The notes beneath the pieces were generated by a model that was not told the origin of the DNA, ran no database searches, and worked only from the letters and a program-made list of their open reading frames with translations. This document shows positions 50,970 to 59,910 of a DNA stretch of 64,000 nt, piece by piece. Position 1 is the first letter of the stretch. Each line of letters starts with the position of its first letter. The DNA lies in the NCBI GenBank assembly GCA_017529875.1, contig JAFXNC010000045.1, positions 1 through 64,000 on the forward strand, in the 5' to 3' direction. The position numbers were made by a program, and so were the translations under genes. Source of the stretch: Ruminococcus sp. GTDB lineage: Bacteria > Bacillota > Clostridia > Oscillospirales > Ruminococcaceae.

Positions 50970-52256
50970 ATGATGCAATTCTTACAGGTGCTTGCAAACG
51001 ATCTTGATTCGGAACTGGTGAGAACTGTCAGAGCCAATCCCGACAAGGTCTATTTCCCCAACTTCGGCAGCGGTGACAACATCTTCACCGAGGGCATTAC
51101 AATCGACAGGGTGATGTTCACCATACCGGGTATCAATTTCAAGGTCTACTGGTACGGCTTTCTGATCGCGGTCGGCATACTGCTGGCCATGTTCTACGGC
51201 TTCAAGAGGATGAAGGACGTGGGCGTTGACCCCGACCGCGCCACCGACGGCGTCATCGCCGGATTCTTCGGCGCGATACTGGGCGCGAGGCTCTATTATA
51301 TCCTGTTCAACGAAGACATTTCGATGACGCAGTTTTTCGACATCCGCGACGGCGGACTGGCGATCTACGGCGGCATAATCGGCGCCATACTCGTGGGCGG
51401 TATAGTCGTCAGGCTGAGAAAGGTCAAGCTGACAGCCCTCCTCGACGTGGTGGGGCCCTGCTTCCTCATAGGCCAGGCCATAGGACGCTGGGGCAACTTC
51501 TTCAATCAGGAGGCCTTCGGCGGCAACACCGATCTGCCCTGGGGCATGATGAGCAACAAGACCATAACCTATATCGCCGATCACTTCGACGATCTCGGCG
51601 GACAGGTCTCCAGCTATTCGCCGGTACATCCCTGCTTTCTCTATGAGTCGCTGTGGTGTGCGCTGGCCTTCGTGATACTCCACTTCTATCTCAGGCACAG
51701 GAAATTCGACGGAGAGGTCTTCCTGATGTATGTAGGCCTCTACGGTCTGGGCAGGTTCTTTATCGAGTCCACACGTACCGACTCGCTGTATCTGCTCAAC
51801 ATCAAGGTCTCCCAGCTGGTGGCGGGCGCCTGCGTAGTGGCTTCGCTGATACTGATAATCGTGTTCCGCAATATCGTCAAGCGCAACGACGATTACAGGC
51901 TCTACGTAGACACCAAGCTCTCCAAGGCGCAGATGGAGGAATACAACACCTACGCCGAGGTGCAGAAGGCCAAAAAAGAGATGAAGAAAAAGATCAAGGC
52001 CGCCAAGGCCGCCGGCGAGGACACTGCCGAGCTGGAGAAGGAGTTCGAGGAGAAGTTCGGCAAGAAGGCCAAAAAGCCCTCCGACGACGTGAAGGAGGAC
52101 GAGCCCTCCGAGAAGGCTGAGGAGTACAAGTCTATCCTTGCCGATGACGAGGACGAAAGCGAAGACAAGTCTGATCCCGAAGACAACTCCGAAGATGACG
52201 CTGACAGCGTTGATAATACAGACGAAGAAACAAAGGAGGAAAAGACTGATGAGTAA
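50970..52256 (+). CDS. lgt: Prolipoprotein diacylglyceryl transferase with long acidic tail
   Basis: A 428-residue membrane enzyme that moves diacylglycerol from phosphatidylglycerol to the lipobox Cys. Core marks: [25 protein letters not shown], the signature [21 protein letters not shown] and [14 protein letters not shown]. Seven helices are expected up to about residue 305. Beyond that a charged tail of about 120 residues follows: a Lys-rich coiled segment, then many Asp/Glu/Ser. Typical Lgt is about 260-300 residues, so the tail is an extension of unknown use. Confidence 0.93.
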   Translation: MMQFLQVLANDLDSELVRTVRANPDKVYFPNFGSGDNIFTEGITIDRVMFTIPGINFKVYWYGFLIAVGILLAMFYGFKRMKDVGVDPDRATDGVIAGFFGAILGARLYYILFNEDISMTQFFDIRDGGLAIYGGIIGAILVGGIVVRLRKVKLTALLDVVGPCFLIGQAIGRWGNFFNQEAFGGNTDLPWGMMSNKTITYIADHFDDLGGQVSSYSPVHPCFLYESLWCALAFVILHFYLRHRKFDGEVFLMYVGLYGLGRFFIESTRTDSLYLLNIKVSQLVAGACVVASLILIIVFRNIVKRNDDYRLYVDTKLSKAQMEEYNTYAEVQKAKKEMKKKIKAAKAAGEDTAELEKEFEEKFGKKAKKPSDDVKEDEPSEKAEEYKSILADDEDESEDKSDPEDNSEDDADSVDNTDEETKEEKTDE

Positions 52257-53172
52257 CATCATTGACGGAAAGGCAGTATCGGCACAGGTCAAGGAGCGTA
52301 TCAAGGCCGAGACCGCCAAGCTCAAAGATCAGGGCGTGGAGGTAGGCCTCGCCGTGGTCATCGTGGGCGACGACCCGGCTTCAAAGGTCTATGTAAGGAA
52401 CAAGAAGAAGGCCTGCGAGGAGGTGGGCTTTGTCTCCTACGAGTATGCCCTCCCGGCGGAGACCACCGAGCAGGAGCTGCTTGATCTGGTGAACAAGCTC
52501 AACGCCGACCCCAAGGTCAACGGCATACTTGTACAGCTGCCCCTGCCCAAGCACCTGGACGACAAGGTGATAATCAACAACATTCTCCCCGAGAAGGACG
52601 TTGACGCCTTCCACCCGGTGAACGTTGGCAAGATCATGATAGGGGATTACAGCTTCCTGCCCTGTACACCTGCGGGCGTTATGGAGCTCATCGCCTCCAC
52701 CGGCACCGAGATCCAGGGCAAGGAGTGCGTCGTTATCGGCAGGAGCAACATCGTGGGCAAGCCCCAGGCTATGCTGCTGCTGCATCAGAGCGGTACCGTG
52801 ACTATCTGCCACTCCAAGACCAAGAACCTCAAGGAGGTGGCCAGCCGCGCCGATATCCTGGTAGCTGCGGTGGGCAAGCCCAAGATCATCACCGCCGACT
52901 ATATCAAGGAGGGGGCAGTGGTCATCGACGTGGGCATGAACCGCGACGAGAACGGCAAGCTCTGCGGTGACGTGGATTTCGAGAACTGCAAGGACAAGGC
53001 GGGCTTCATCACCCCTGTCCCCGGCGGCGTCGGCCCCATGACTATCGCCATGCTGATGCAGAACACCCTCACCGCTGCCAAGCTCCAGAACGGCCTGCTC
53101 CCCGGAGCTGCCCCTGCGGAGCCGGACACCAAGGATCGCACCGTATGGAACAAGCTGTTCCTGCACACCTGA
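52249..53172 (+). CDS. folD: Methylenetetrahydrofolate dehydrogenase/cyclohydrolase FolD
   Basis: A 307-residue bifunctional enzyme interconverting methylene-, methenyl- and 10-formyl-THF with NADP. Marks: [20 protein letters not shown] (catalytic Lys within YVxxK-like region), [51 protein letters not shown] and [18 protein letters not shown] 52249 overlaps the lgt end by 8 bases behind AAAGGAGG. It supplies one-carbon units for purines and fits the folate genes earlier in the window. Confidence 0.96.
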   Translation: MSNIIDGKAVSAQVKERIKAETAKLKDQGVEVGLAVVIVGDDPASKVYVRNKKKACEEVGFVSYEYALPAETTEQELLDLVNKLNADPKVNGILVQLPLPKHLDDKVIINNILPEKDVDAFHPVNVGKIMIGDYSFLPCTPAGVMELIASTGTEIQGKECVVIGRSNIVGKPQAMLLLHQSGTVTICHSKTKNLKEVASRADILVAAVGKPKIITADYIKEGAVVIDVGMNRDENGKLCGDVDFENCKDKAGFITPVPGGVGPMTIAMLMQNTLTAAKLQNGLLPGAAPAEPDTKDRTVWNKLFLHT

Positions 53173-53209
53173 CAGGCATATGATAAATGTAAAACTTTTG
53201 TGAATACTA

Positions 53210-53238
53210 TTTACAAGAGCCCGGTTTTATAGTATAAT
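53210..53238 (+). promoter_or_regulatory. SigA-type promoter for rpsO-pnp
   Basis: TTTACA (53210-53215), 17-bp spacer, TATAAT (53233-53238), giving a leader of about 130 nt. Confidence 0.78.
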
Positions 53239-53257
53239 ATATTTGCTGTGCAACTGC

Positions 53258-53332
53258 ATGGCATAGCCGTACACCGGCATATCCCTGCCGCAGAATATGG
53301 GTAAAGCCCGATCCGGGAACGATACCTGCCAT
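53258..53332 (+). promoter_or_regulatory. Structured rpsO leader, candidate S15 autoregulatory RNA
   Basis: ATGGCA (53258-53263) pairs with TGCCAT (53327-53332), enclosing hairpins GCCG/CGGC (53266-53269/53275-53278) and CCCG/CGGG (near 53307-53317). A closed multi-branch fold between promoter and S15 gene is the usual form of an S15-binding autoregulatory leader; S15 leaders in several phyla are known but differ in structure. I cannot assign this one to a described class. Confidence 0.5.
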
Positions 53333-53373
53333 ATCCTTCGGCTGAGGAAATATTTTTGAAAGAGGTATAAACA

Positions 53374-53640
53374 ATGCTCAGAAAAGACGAAAAGACAGCC
53401 GTTATCGAGGCTAACAGAACTCACGAGACCGACACCGGTTCCCCCGAGGTACAGATCGCTATCCTCACCAAGAGGATCAATGACCTCACCGAGCACCTGA
53501 AGACCCACAAGAAGGATCATCATTCCAGACGCGGCCTTCTGAAGATGGTTGGTAAGAGAAGGAACCTCCTCGGCTACCTGAAGAAGAAGGATATCGAGAG
53601 ATACAGAGCTACTATCGAAAGACTCGGTCTCCGTAAGTAA
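53374..53640 (+). CDS. rpsO: 30S ribosomal protein S15
   Basis: An 88-residue protein with the S15 helical fold: [18 protein letters not shown], then [20 protein letters not shown] and a basic end. It binds the central domain of 16S rRNA early in 30S assembly. GAAAGAGGT precedes the ATG. It stands before pnp as in most bacteria, and codon use is that of a highly expressed gene. Confidence 0.98.
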   Translation: MLRKDEKTAVIEANRTHETDTGSPEVQIAILTKRINDLTEHLKTHKKDHHSRRGLLKMVGKRRNLLGYLKKKDIERYRATIERLGLRK

Positions 53641-53650
53641 TTTCGTTTTG

Positions 53651-53699
53651 AACACCAAGGCAGAGGCGCCCCCGCGTCACTGCCTTTTGGTGTTATTTT
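53651..53699 (+). terminator. Terminator (possibly partial) between rpsO and pnp
   Basis: AACACCAAGGCAG (53651-53663) pairs with CTGCCTTTTGGTGTT (53680-53694, with a small bulge), followed by ATTTTA. Read-through would give rpsO-pnp mRNA. Confidence 0.75.
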
Positions 53700-53716
53700 A
53701 CAGCTTTGCGTCAATT

Positions 53717-53795
53717 ACAGGCGGCGTCGGTTAGCATTAAACAGAGGACGCGAAAATGCCTCGCGGCTTGTGTTTAATGCTGATGGCTCGCCTGT
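53717..53795 (+). promoter_or_regulatory. Long stem-loop in pnp leader
   Basis: ACAGGCG (53717-53723) / CGCCTGT (53789-53795), then AGCATTAAACA (53733-53743) / TGTTTAATGCT (53771-53781), then GAGG/CCTC (53744-53747/53759-53762) form a hairpin of nearly 80 nt ending 27 bases before the pnp start. In E. coli a comparable pnp leader stem is cut by RNase III and lets PNPase repress itself; the same use here is inference. Confidence 0.7.
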
Positions 53796-53822
53796 GAAAA
53801 AATATTTACAGGAGGAAATACC

Positions 53823-55934
53823 ATGTTTGAAAATTACAGGAAATTTGAAACCACCTACGCCGGAAGACCCTTCATCGTCGAGACCGGAAAGGCCGCTCAG
53901 CTTGCCAACGGCTCCTGCTGGGTAAGATACGGCGAGACCGTGGTAATGGCTAACGTTACCGCATCCCCCAAGCCCAGAGAGGGCATCGACTTTTTCCCTC
54001 TCTCCGTTGATTACGAGGAGAGACTCTACTCCGTAGGCAAGATCCCCGGCTCCTTCATGAAAAGAGAGGGCAAGCCCACCGAGAAGGCTATCCTGACCTC
54101 CCGTATGGTAGACCGTCCTATCAGACCTCTGTTCCCCAAGGACATGAGAAACGACGTTTCCGTCGTTATGACCGTTCTCTCCGTTGACCCTGACTGCTCC
54201 CCTGAGATCGCCGGCATGATCGCCACCTCTATCGCTATCTCTATCTCCGATATTCCCTGGGCAGGCCCTATCGCCGGTATCAGCGTAGGTCTCGTTGACG
54301 GCGAGCTGGTGCTCAACCCCACCCTCGAGCAGAGAACTAAGAATCACCTCAACCTCACCGTTGCCGGCTCCATGGAGAAGATCGTTATGATCGAGGCCGG
54401 TGCAGACGAAGTTCCCGATGACCAGATGCTGGAGGCTATCCTGCTGGGTCACGAGGAGATCAAGAAGATGGTGGCCTTCATCAACGACATCAAGGCTCAG
54501 ATCGGCAAGCCTAAGTTCGAGTTCGAGTCTATGGAGCTCGACCACGATATGCTCGACGAGATGATGGCTGACTTCGGCGACCAGATCAAGTTCGCCCTGG
54601 ACACCGACGACAAGAACGTCCGTGACGCAAGGCTCCAGCCTATCACCGACGCTATCCTTGAGAAGTATTCCGAGAAGTACGAGAACCTGCCTACTATCAT
54701 CGGCGAGGTTATGTACAAGCTCCAGAAGATCATCGTAAGAGACTGGCTTTACAACGGCAAGCGCGTTGACGGCAGAGGCATCGACGAGATCAGACCTCTT
54801 GCCGCTGAGGTAGGCTTCCTGCCCAGAGTTCACGGCTGCGGCCTGTTCACCAGAGGCCAGACCCAGGTTATGACTATCTGCACCCTGGGCCCCGTAAGCG
54901 ACGCTCAGCGTCTCGACGGCCTCGATGAGGAGGATTCCAAGAGATATATCCACCACTACAACTTCCCCAGCTATTCCGTAGGCGAGACCAAGCCCTCCAG
55001 AGGCCCCGGACGCCGTGAGATCGGTCACGGAGCTCTTGCCGAGAAGGCTCTCGTTCCCGTTATCCCCTCTGTTGAGGAGTTCCCCTACGCTATCAGAATG
55101 GTATCCGAGGTACTGTCCTCCAACGGTTCCACCTCCCAGGGCTCTATCTGCGGTTCCACACTGGCTCTCATGGACGCCGGTGTGCCCATCAAGGCTCCCG
55201 TTGCAGGTATCTCCTGCGGCCTTATCACCAAGGACGACGGCAGCTGGATGACCATGGTAGATATCCAGGGCCTTGAGGACTTCTACGGCGACATGGACTT
55301 CAAGGTAGGCGGTACCAAGAAGGGTATCACCGCTATCCAGGTAGATATAAAGGTTGACGGTCTTACTCCCGACATCATCAAGGAGGCCTTCGCCAAGACC
55401 CACAAGGCAAGGGATTATATACTTGACGAGATCATGCTCAAGGCTATCCCCGAGCCCCGCAAGGAAGTCAACAAGTGGGCTCCCAAGATGCTCACCACCA
55501 AGGTGCCTGTTGACAAGATCCGTGAGGTTATCGGCTCCGGCGGAAAGGTCATCCAGAAGATCAGCGCCGAGTGCGATGTCAAGATCGACATTGAAGAAGA
55601 CGGCAACGTATTCGTATCCGGCCTTGACAGAGACAAGGCTATGCAGGCTATCTCTATCATCAACACTATCGCCAACGATCCCGAGATCGGCGCTATCTAC
55701 AAGGGCAAGGTAGTTCGCATCATGAACTTCGGCGCCTTCGTTGAGATCGCTCCCGGCAAGGACGGCCTGGTACACATCTCCAAGCTGGACAAGCAGAGAG
55801 TAGAGAAGGTCGAGGACGTTGTCCAGATCGGCGACGAGGTAGTCGTAAAGGTAATGGAGATCGACTCTCAGGGTCGTATCAATCTCTCCCGCAAGGACGC
55901 TCTTGCCGATATCGAGGCCAAGAGAAAGTCCTGA
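53823..55934 (+). CDS. pnp: Polyribonucleotide nucleotidyltransferase (PNPase)
   Basis: A 703-residue phosphorolytic 3'-5' exoribonuclease. It has two RNase PH-like domains (SVDYEERLYSVGKIPGSFMK; then FPSYSVGETKPSRGPGRREI with GSICGSTLALMDAGVP), a KH domain (IREVIGSGGKVIQKISAE) and an S1 domain (GKVVRIMNFGAFVEIAPGKD). Length is typical. CAGGAGG precedes the ATG. Arg codon AGA and CTC/ATC are strongly preferred, matching rpsO and pfkA. A zinc-ribbon gene follows after 11 bases. Confidence 0.98.
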   Translation: MFENYRKFETTYAGRPFIVETGKAAQLANGSCWVRYGETVVMANVTASPKPREGIDFFPLSVDYEERLYSVGKIPGSFMKREGKPTEKAILTSRMVDRPIRPLFPKDMRNDVSVVMTVLSVDPDCSPEIAGMIATSIAISISDIPWAGPIAGISVGLVDGELVLNPTLEQRTKNHLNLTVAGSMEKIVMIEAGADEVPDDQMLEAILLGHEEIKKMVAFINDIKAQIGKPKFEFESMELDHDMLDEMMADFGDQIKFALDTDDKNVRDARLQPITDAILEKYSEKYENLPTIIGEVMYKLQKIIVRDWLYNGKRVDGRGIDEIRPLAAEVGFLPRVHGCGLFTRGQTQVMTICTLGPVSDAQRLDGLDEEDSKRYIHHYNFPSYSVGETKPSRGPGRREIGHGALAEKALVPVIPSVEEFPYAIRMVSEVLSSNGSTSQGSICGSTLALMDAGVPIKAPVAGISCGLITKDDGSWMTMVDIQGLEDFYGDMDFKVGGTKKGITAIQVDIKVDGLTPDIIKEAFAKTHKARDYILDEIMLKAIPEPRKEVNKWAPKMLTTKVPVDKIREVIGSGGKVIQKISAECDVKIDIEEDGNVFVSGLDRDKAMQAISIINTIANDPEIGAIYKGKVVRIMNFGAFVEIAPGKDGLVHISKLDKQRVEKVEDVVQIGDEVVVKVMEIDSQGRINLSRKDALADIEAKRKS

Positions 55935-55945
55935 GAGGCTGAAAA

Positions 55946-56698
55946 ATGAGATGCCCGTTATGCGGAGCCGAGTTCTTCGGCGGTGACGGCACCTGCCCGG
56001 GCTGCGGGAACTATGTGGGACTGGATCCCAACTACGGCAGCAGCCCCAATTCCAACGCTCCGGGAGTTCCTCCGGCAGGGGGACAGTACTATCCTCCCGG
56101 CGGGTTCAGTCCAAACTACGGCAACCCGTATATGCCTGCACAGCAAAAGGTGAAGACCTCGCTTTCAAAGCCCGCCAGCATAGTCGTTGTAGTTTGTATA
56201 ATACTGGCGTTAGGTCTGTTCTTCTTCTTAACCATGCAGCGCGGCAAACCCAAGGAGTTCGACTTCGGTTCCTTCTCCATGACACTGCCCTCCGACCTGG
56301 AGGAGCAGTCCGGCAGCAAGTTTGCCAGCGCCATATTGGCCATGCCTTCGTTCTCGGGCTCTGAGGCTGCTGAATACCTGGGCTCAGGGGTAAGGTTCGC
56401 CTATGTGGTGACTCCCGACCTCGGCAGCGCAGGTAGTTCCTCTTTTACCCCGGATCAGCTGATCGACGCTATGTCAGTTTCCTATTCCTCCGCCAGCGGA
56501 TATGAGGAGATTTCCAAGTCCGGCGATACGCTGAAATTCAAAATGAAAAACGAGGACAAAAGCCTGACCTACTGCCATATCAGGGTCAGCTGCGAAAACA
56601 ACAGGGCGTATATCCTGTTTCTGGTCTGCAATGAAAACCAGCAGAGCAAGTACAAGGATAAGTTCGATACCTGGATGTCTTCGTTCAAAACCAAATAG
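55946..56698 (+). CDS. Zinc-ribbon membrane protein with Pro/Gly linker
   Basis: A 250-residue protein: N-terminal zinc ribbon MRCPLCGAEFFGGDGTCPGC, a linker of about 50 residues rich in Pro, Gly, Asn and Tyr, one membrane helix (about 78-98) and an extracytoplasmic domain of about 150 residues (KEFDFGSFSMTLPSDLEEQS onward) with no match I know. The plan parallels the protein at 23680. GAGAGG precedes the ATG. It follows pnp closely and may be co-transcribed, though functionally unrelated. Confidence 0.72.
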   Translation: MRCPLCGAEFFGGDGTCPGCGNYVGLDPNYGSSPNSNAPGVPPAGGQYYPPGGFSPNYGNPYMPAQQKVKTSLSKPASIVVVVCIILALGLFFFLTMQRGKPKEFDFGSFSMTLPSDLEEQSGSKFASAILAMPSFSGSEAAEYLGSGVRFAYVVTPDLGSAGSSSFTPDQLIDAMSVSYSSASGYEEISKSGDTLKFKMKNEDKSLTYCHIRVSCENNRAYILFLVCNENQQSKYKDKFDTWMSSFKTK

Positions 56699-56704
56699 CA
56701 TGAC

Positions 56705-56740
56705 AAAGCCATAGTCCTTATTGATAGGGCTATGGCTTTT
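56705..56740. terminator. Bidirectional terminator between zinc-ribbon gene and sigE
   Basis: AAAGCCATAG (56705-56714) / CTATGGCTTT (56730-56739), flanked by suitable A and T runs; the genes are convergent. Confidence 0.85.
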
Positions 56741-56742
56741 GC

Positions 56743-57456
56743 TTATGTTATGCTTTCGAGGTTCTCCTTCATGTTCCGGAGTATGCGCTTTTCCAGTCTG
56801 CTGATGTAGGACTGGGAGATACCCATGATGTCCGCCACCTGCTTTTGGGTCAGGTCTTTCTTGCCGTTCAGCCCGAACCGCATTATCATGATCTGCCGCT
56901 CCCGCTCCGGCAGCTTTTTGATCTCGGTGATAAGCAGCTGTTTGTCTACCTCGTTCTCAATGCCCCGGTTTATAATGTCCTCGTCGGTGCCGAGGATGTC
57001 CGAGAGCAGCAGCTCGTTGCCGTCCCAGTCGATGTTCAGCGGCTCGTCTATGGAGATCTCGTTGCGGTACTGGGTGGTCTTGCGCAGGTACATCAGTATC
57101 TCGTTTTCGATGCACCGTGAGGCGTAGGTGGCAAGCTTTATCTTCTTGTCCGGGCAGAAGGTCTTGACCGCCTTTATGAGCCCGATAGTCCCTATGGATA
57201 TCAGGTCTTCCAGCCCTACGCCCGTTGATTCAAACTTCTTTGATATGTAAACCACCAGCCTGAGATTATGCACTATCAGCAGCTCCCGGGCCTTCTCCGG
57301 CTCTGTGAAGAGCAGCTCAAATGTCTTGCGTTCCTCTTCGGGAGAGAGGGGCGGCGGCAGCTGCTCGGCGCCGTTGATATAATCCACATATCCGGTCTCG
57401 GTAAAGAACTCGCAGATGAGCTTTCTCAACCTGTCAAAAAATCCTGTTATCGTCAT
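56743..57456 (-). CDS. sigE: Sporulation sigma factor SigE
   Basis: A 237-residue sigma-70 factor of the SigE/SigK type. It has the short N-terminal pro-region, then [17 protein letters not shown], region 2 [20 protein letters not shown] and [20 protein letters not shown], and region 4 [20 protein letters not shown]. SigE drives mother-cell transcription and is made as an inactive precursor. ATG 57456 follows AAAGGTG. It lies 15 bases after spoIIGA, its processing protease, which fixes the identity; sigG does not follow. Confidence 0.94.
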   Translation of the reverse strand: MTITGFFDRLRKLICEFFTETGYVDYINGAEQLPPPLSPEEERKTFELLFTEPEKARELLIVHNLRLVVYISKKFESTGVGLEDLISIGTIGLIKAVKTFCPDKKIKLATYASRCIENEILMYLRKTTQYRNEISIDEPLNIDWDGNELLLSDILGTDEDIINRGIENEVDKQLLITEIKKLPERERQIMIMRFGLNGKKDLTQKQVADIMGISQSYISRLEKRILRNMKENLESIT

Positions 57457-57471
57457 TGTTGTCACCTTTCG

Positions 57472-58299
57472 TCATATCAGTAAACGCGGGTCGAATATTG
57501 CTCTTTCACTGCCGCTGCTTTTGATTATCCCGGATGCGCAGTTAAGTTCCTTGACAGCGCCGTCCTCGCTGATGATCGTCACTCTGCCCCGAAGCGTCAC
57601 CGGCATCAGGGAGGTGGAGCTCACGGTGCTGTACGGTATCAGATGAAACCCGGTAAAGGAATAGGAGCTCTCATCCCCCAGACCGAGGCTGTCAAAAAGC
57701 CTGCTGGATGAGAATATCACCACCGGCTCCCCGCTGAAGCTGTCGGTCAGGCGGTTGCCGGTATCGCTTACCGCGGGCAGCGTCACCGAGATATCCCCCA
57801 GGGCAAACCGGGCTTTGAACTTCCGCTCCTTAGCCTTCGAGAAGAAGGTCAGCCGCTCGTAAAGCGTGATCAGCAGATAGGTGGCGCTTACGCAGACGAT
57901 CAGCAGCCACAGCGGGACGTCAAAGTACACCGCGTAGTTGCTTATCCTCACGGCGTTTGAGCCGGTCATCTCCCAGATCACCATGCATATCCCGCCGAAG
58001 GCTATGTTTACCGCCACGTATACCGCCGTGTAGGTGAAAAGCCTCGCAGGACTTTGTTTCCCGAATCCCGCCCTGACAGTCAGCCCCACCGAGATGAGCT
58101 TAGCTAACGTCATCAGCAGCCCCTCACCGAAGTTTTCTGGCCTTATGAGCATCAGCAGGGAAGCCGCCCCGCCGATGAGCATACACAGAGCATATCTTTT
58201 CCCGGATATCCTGATATGTACTATCAGCGTGAGCAGCTTTACAAAGATCAGCGTTATGACCGCGTTGCTTATCAGAAGGATATCAAGGTAGATCTTCAT
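57472..58299 (-). CDS. spoIIGA: Pro-SigE processing peptidase SpoIIGA
   Basis: A 275-residue membrane aspartic protease. Five helices (about 1-150) start MKIYLDILLISNAVITLIF; the cytosolic catalytic part has DTGN (179-182) in AVSDTGNRLTDSFSGEPV, the single Asp motif of family A36. It cuts the SigE pro-sequence after a signal from the forespore. ATG 58299 follows GAGGGGTGAT; a longer upstream frame is ignored since it runs into a repeat. Bacillus SpoIIGA is about 35 residues longer. Confidence 0.9.
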   Translation of the reverse strand: MKIYLDILLISNAVITLIFVKLLTLIVHIRISGKRYALCMLIGGAASLLMLIRPENFGEGLLMTLAKLISVGLTVRAGFGKQSPARLFTYTAVYVAVNIAFGGICMVIWEMTGSNAVRISNYAVYFDVPLWLLIVCVSATYLLITLYERLTFFSKAKERKFKARFALGDISVTLPAVSDTGNRLTDSFSGEPVVIFSSSRLFDSLGLGDESSYSFTGFHLIPYSTVSSTSLMPVTLRGRVTIISEDGAVKELNCASGIIKSSGSERAIFDPRLLI

Positions 58300-58318
58300 A
58301 GAATCACCCCTCGGGAAT

Positions 58319-58352
58319 ATTATATACCCGGGGGGCTGTCTTTTTTGTCGTA
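58319..58352 (-). promoter_or_regulatory. spoIIGA promoter with a Spo0A-box-like site
   Basis: On the minus strand TATAAT (58324-58319) lies 19 bases before the start codon. No -35 consensus is found at 17 bp; instead TTGTCGTA (58345-58352, plus strand), one mismatch from the 0A box TTGTCGAA, overlaps that place. The Bacillus spoIIG promoter is Spo0A-activated and similarly weak at -35. Confidence 0.5.
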
Positions 58353-58370
58353 AAAAAGAGCGCCGCCGCG

Positions 58371-58489
58371 AAAAGAATAAAGAATAAAAAAGAATAATTA
58401 AGGTATCGCCTTTGGCGATGATTTTGGAAATCGTCCGCAAAGCGGACTCCTTAATTATTCTTTATTCTATATTCTTTTTTTATTCTTTT
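58371..58489. repeat. Palindromic AT-armed repeat element with two internal hairpins
   Basis: Arms of repeated AGAATAAAGAATAA-type sequence (58371-58403) and TTATTCTTTATTCT-type sequence (58449-58489) are inverted copies joined by a GC-rich centre. The centre holds ATCGCC-TTT-GGCGAT (58405-58419) and GTCCGC-AAA-GCGGAC (58433-58447), and a competing hairpin GATGATTT/AAATCGTC (58417-58424/58428-58435). It carries no gene. It resembles the small intergenic palindromes of Clostridia that often occur in many copies. Confidence 0.75.
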
Positions 58490-58503
58490 AGCAGGCACTG
58501 CGC

Positions 58504-59910
58504 TCAGTCAGCGAAGAAGACGTTGAAGGCCTTGTAAGCCATGTAAACGTCCAGCTTTGCGGTGATCTCAAAGGGCGCGTGCATACAGAGCACCGGCACT
58601 CCCACGTCGATAACGTCCATGTCCAGGTTTGCGATAAACTGCGCCACGGTTCCGCCGCCGCCCAGGTCTACCTTGCCCAGCTCGCCGGATTGCCAGATGA
58701 TGCCGTTCTCGTCAAAGAGCTTTCTAACTCTGCCCACGAATTCCGCTGAGGCGTCCGAGGTGCCGGATTTGCCCCGTGCGCCGGTGAACTTGGTGGCCAC
58801 CACACCGTAGTTGAGCTTGGAGGCGTTCATGTTCTCGGTCACGTCGGAGAAGGTGGGATCGACTGCTGAGTTCACGTCAGCGGAAAGGCACTCAGATGCC
58901 GAGATTACGTTGTGTCCCACAAGGCCGTAGGCTCTTGCAAGGTCGTCGATGAAATAGCGCAGATAGGAGCTGTTGAGGCCGGTGTTGCCGTCGCTGCCGG
59001 TCTCCTCCTTGTCGGTGAGGACGGTCAGGCAGGTGTGGTCGGGCTTCTTCACCGAGAGGATAGCTTGCAGCGCGGTATAAGCGCAGGAGCTGTCATCCTG
59101 ACCGTAGGCGCCGATCATGCTCCTGTCAAAGCCCACGTCCCTTGCCTTGAACTGCGGCACGATCTCCAGCTCCGCCGATAGGAAGTCGTCCTCCACGATG
59201 CCGTACTTCTCGTTGAGTATCCGCATGATGTTGAGCTTGACCTTCTTGGAGACCTTGTCATCCTTGAAGGGCATGGATCCGATGAGCAGATTGAGCTCCT
59301 CGCCCTTGATAAGCTCGGCGGGGGTGCGCTTCATCTGCTGCTGTGCCAGGTGGGGCAGCAGGTCGGTAACGCAGAACACAGGATCCGAGTCGTCCTCGCC
59401 GATGTTGACGGTGACGGTCTCGCCGCTGTTCTTCACGATAACGCCGTGGAGCGAAAGGGGTATAGCCGCCCACTGATACTTCTTGATGCCGCCGTAGTAG
59501 TGGGTCTTGAACAGCGCCAGCTCAAAATCCTCATAGAGGGGGTTTTGTTTAAGGTCAAGGCGGGGAGAGTCGATGTGCGCCGCCGCCAGCCTTACGCCCC
59601 TGTCAAGGGAGAGCTTGCCCATAACGCCGAGAATGACGGCCTTGCCCCGGTTCAGATAGTAGAACTTGTCGCCGGCCTTGTATTTCTTGCCCCGCTCGAA
59701 CTCTTTGAACCCGGCCTCCTTGGCCAGTCTTACTGCCTCGGCAGCAGCCTCGCGCTCGGTCTTTGCGGCGTCGAGATAGGCCTTGTAGCCCTCGCAGAAA
59801 TCATCAGCCTTCTTGATCTCCTTCTCGTCAAGGAGCAGTCCGGCGTGCTTGTGGTCGGAAAGCAGCTTGTCAGCAAGCAGCTCGCCTTCGGTTTTCTTCT
59901 TGTCAGCCAT
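58504..59910 (-). CDS. M18-family aminopeptidase
   Basis: A 468-residue dizinc aminopeptidase of the aspartyl-aminopeptidase family. Metal and catalytic motifs: AAAHIDSPRLDLK, GAYGQDDSSCAYTAL, VLTDKEETGSDG, SADVNSAVDPTFS and CMHAPFEI. It lacks a signal peptide, so it trims cytosolic peptides, probably as a dodecamer. ATG 59910 follows AGGAGGAT and overlaps the transglycosylase gene by 8 bases, so it is the last gene of the prfA-led run. Confidence 0.93.
   Translation of the reverse strand: MADKKKTEGELLADKLLSDHKHAGLLLDEKEIKKADDFCEGYKAYLDAAKTEREAAAEAVRLAKEAGFKEFERGKKYKAGDKFYYLNRGKAVILGVMGKLSLDRGVRLAAAHIDSPRLDLKQNPLYEDFELALFKTHYYGGIKKYQWAAIPLSLHGVIVKNSGETVTVNIGEDDSDPVFCVTDLLPHLAQQQMKRTPAELIKGEELNLLIGSMPFKDDKVSKKVKLNIMRILNEKYGIVEDDFLSAELEIVPQFKARDVGFDRSMIGAYGQDDSSCAYTALQAILSVKKPDHTCLTVLTDKEETGSDGNTGLNSSYLRYFIDDLARAYGLVGHNVISASECLSADVNSAVDPTFSDVTENMNASKLNYGVVATKFTGARGKSGTSDASAEFVGRVRKLFDENGIIWQSGELGKVDLGGGGTVAQFIANLDMDVIDVGVPVLCMHAPFEITAKLDVYMAYKAFNVFFAD

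Noticed and set aside
53715-55775. 686-codon minus-strand frame opposite pnp
   Set aside because: A by-product of strong codon bias in a highly expressed gene; no ribosome site or domain.
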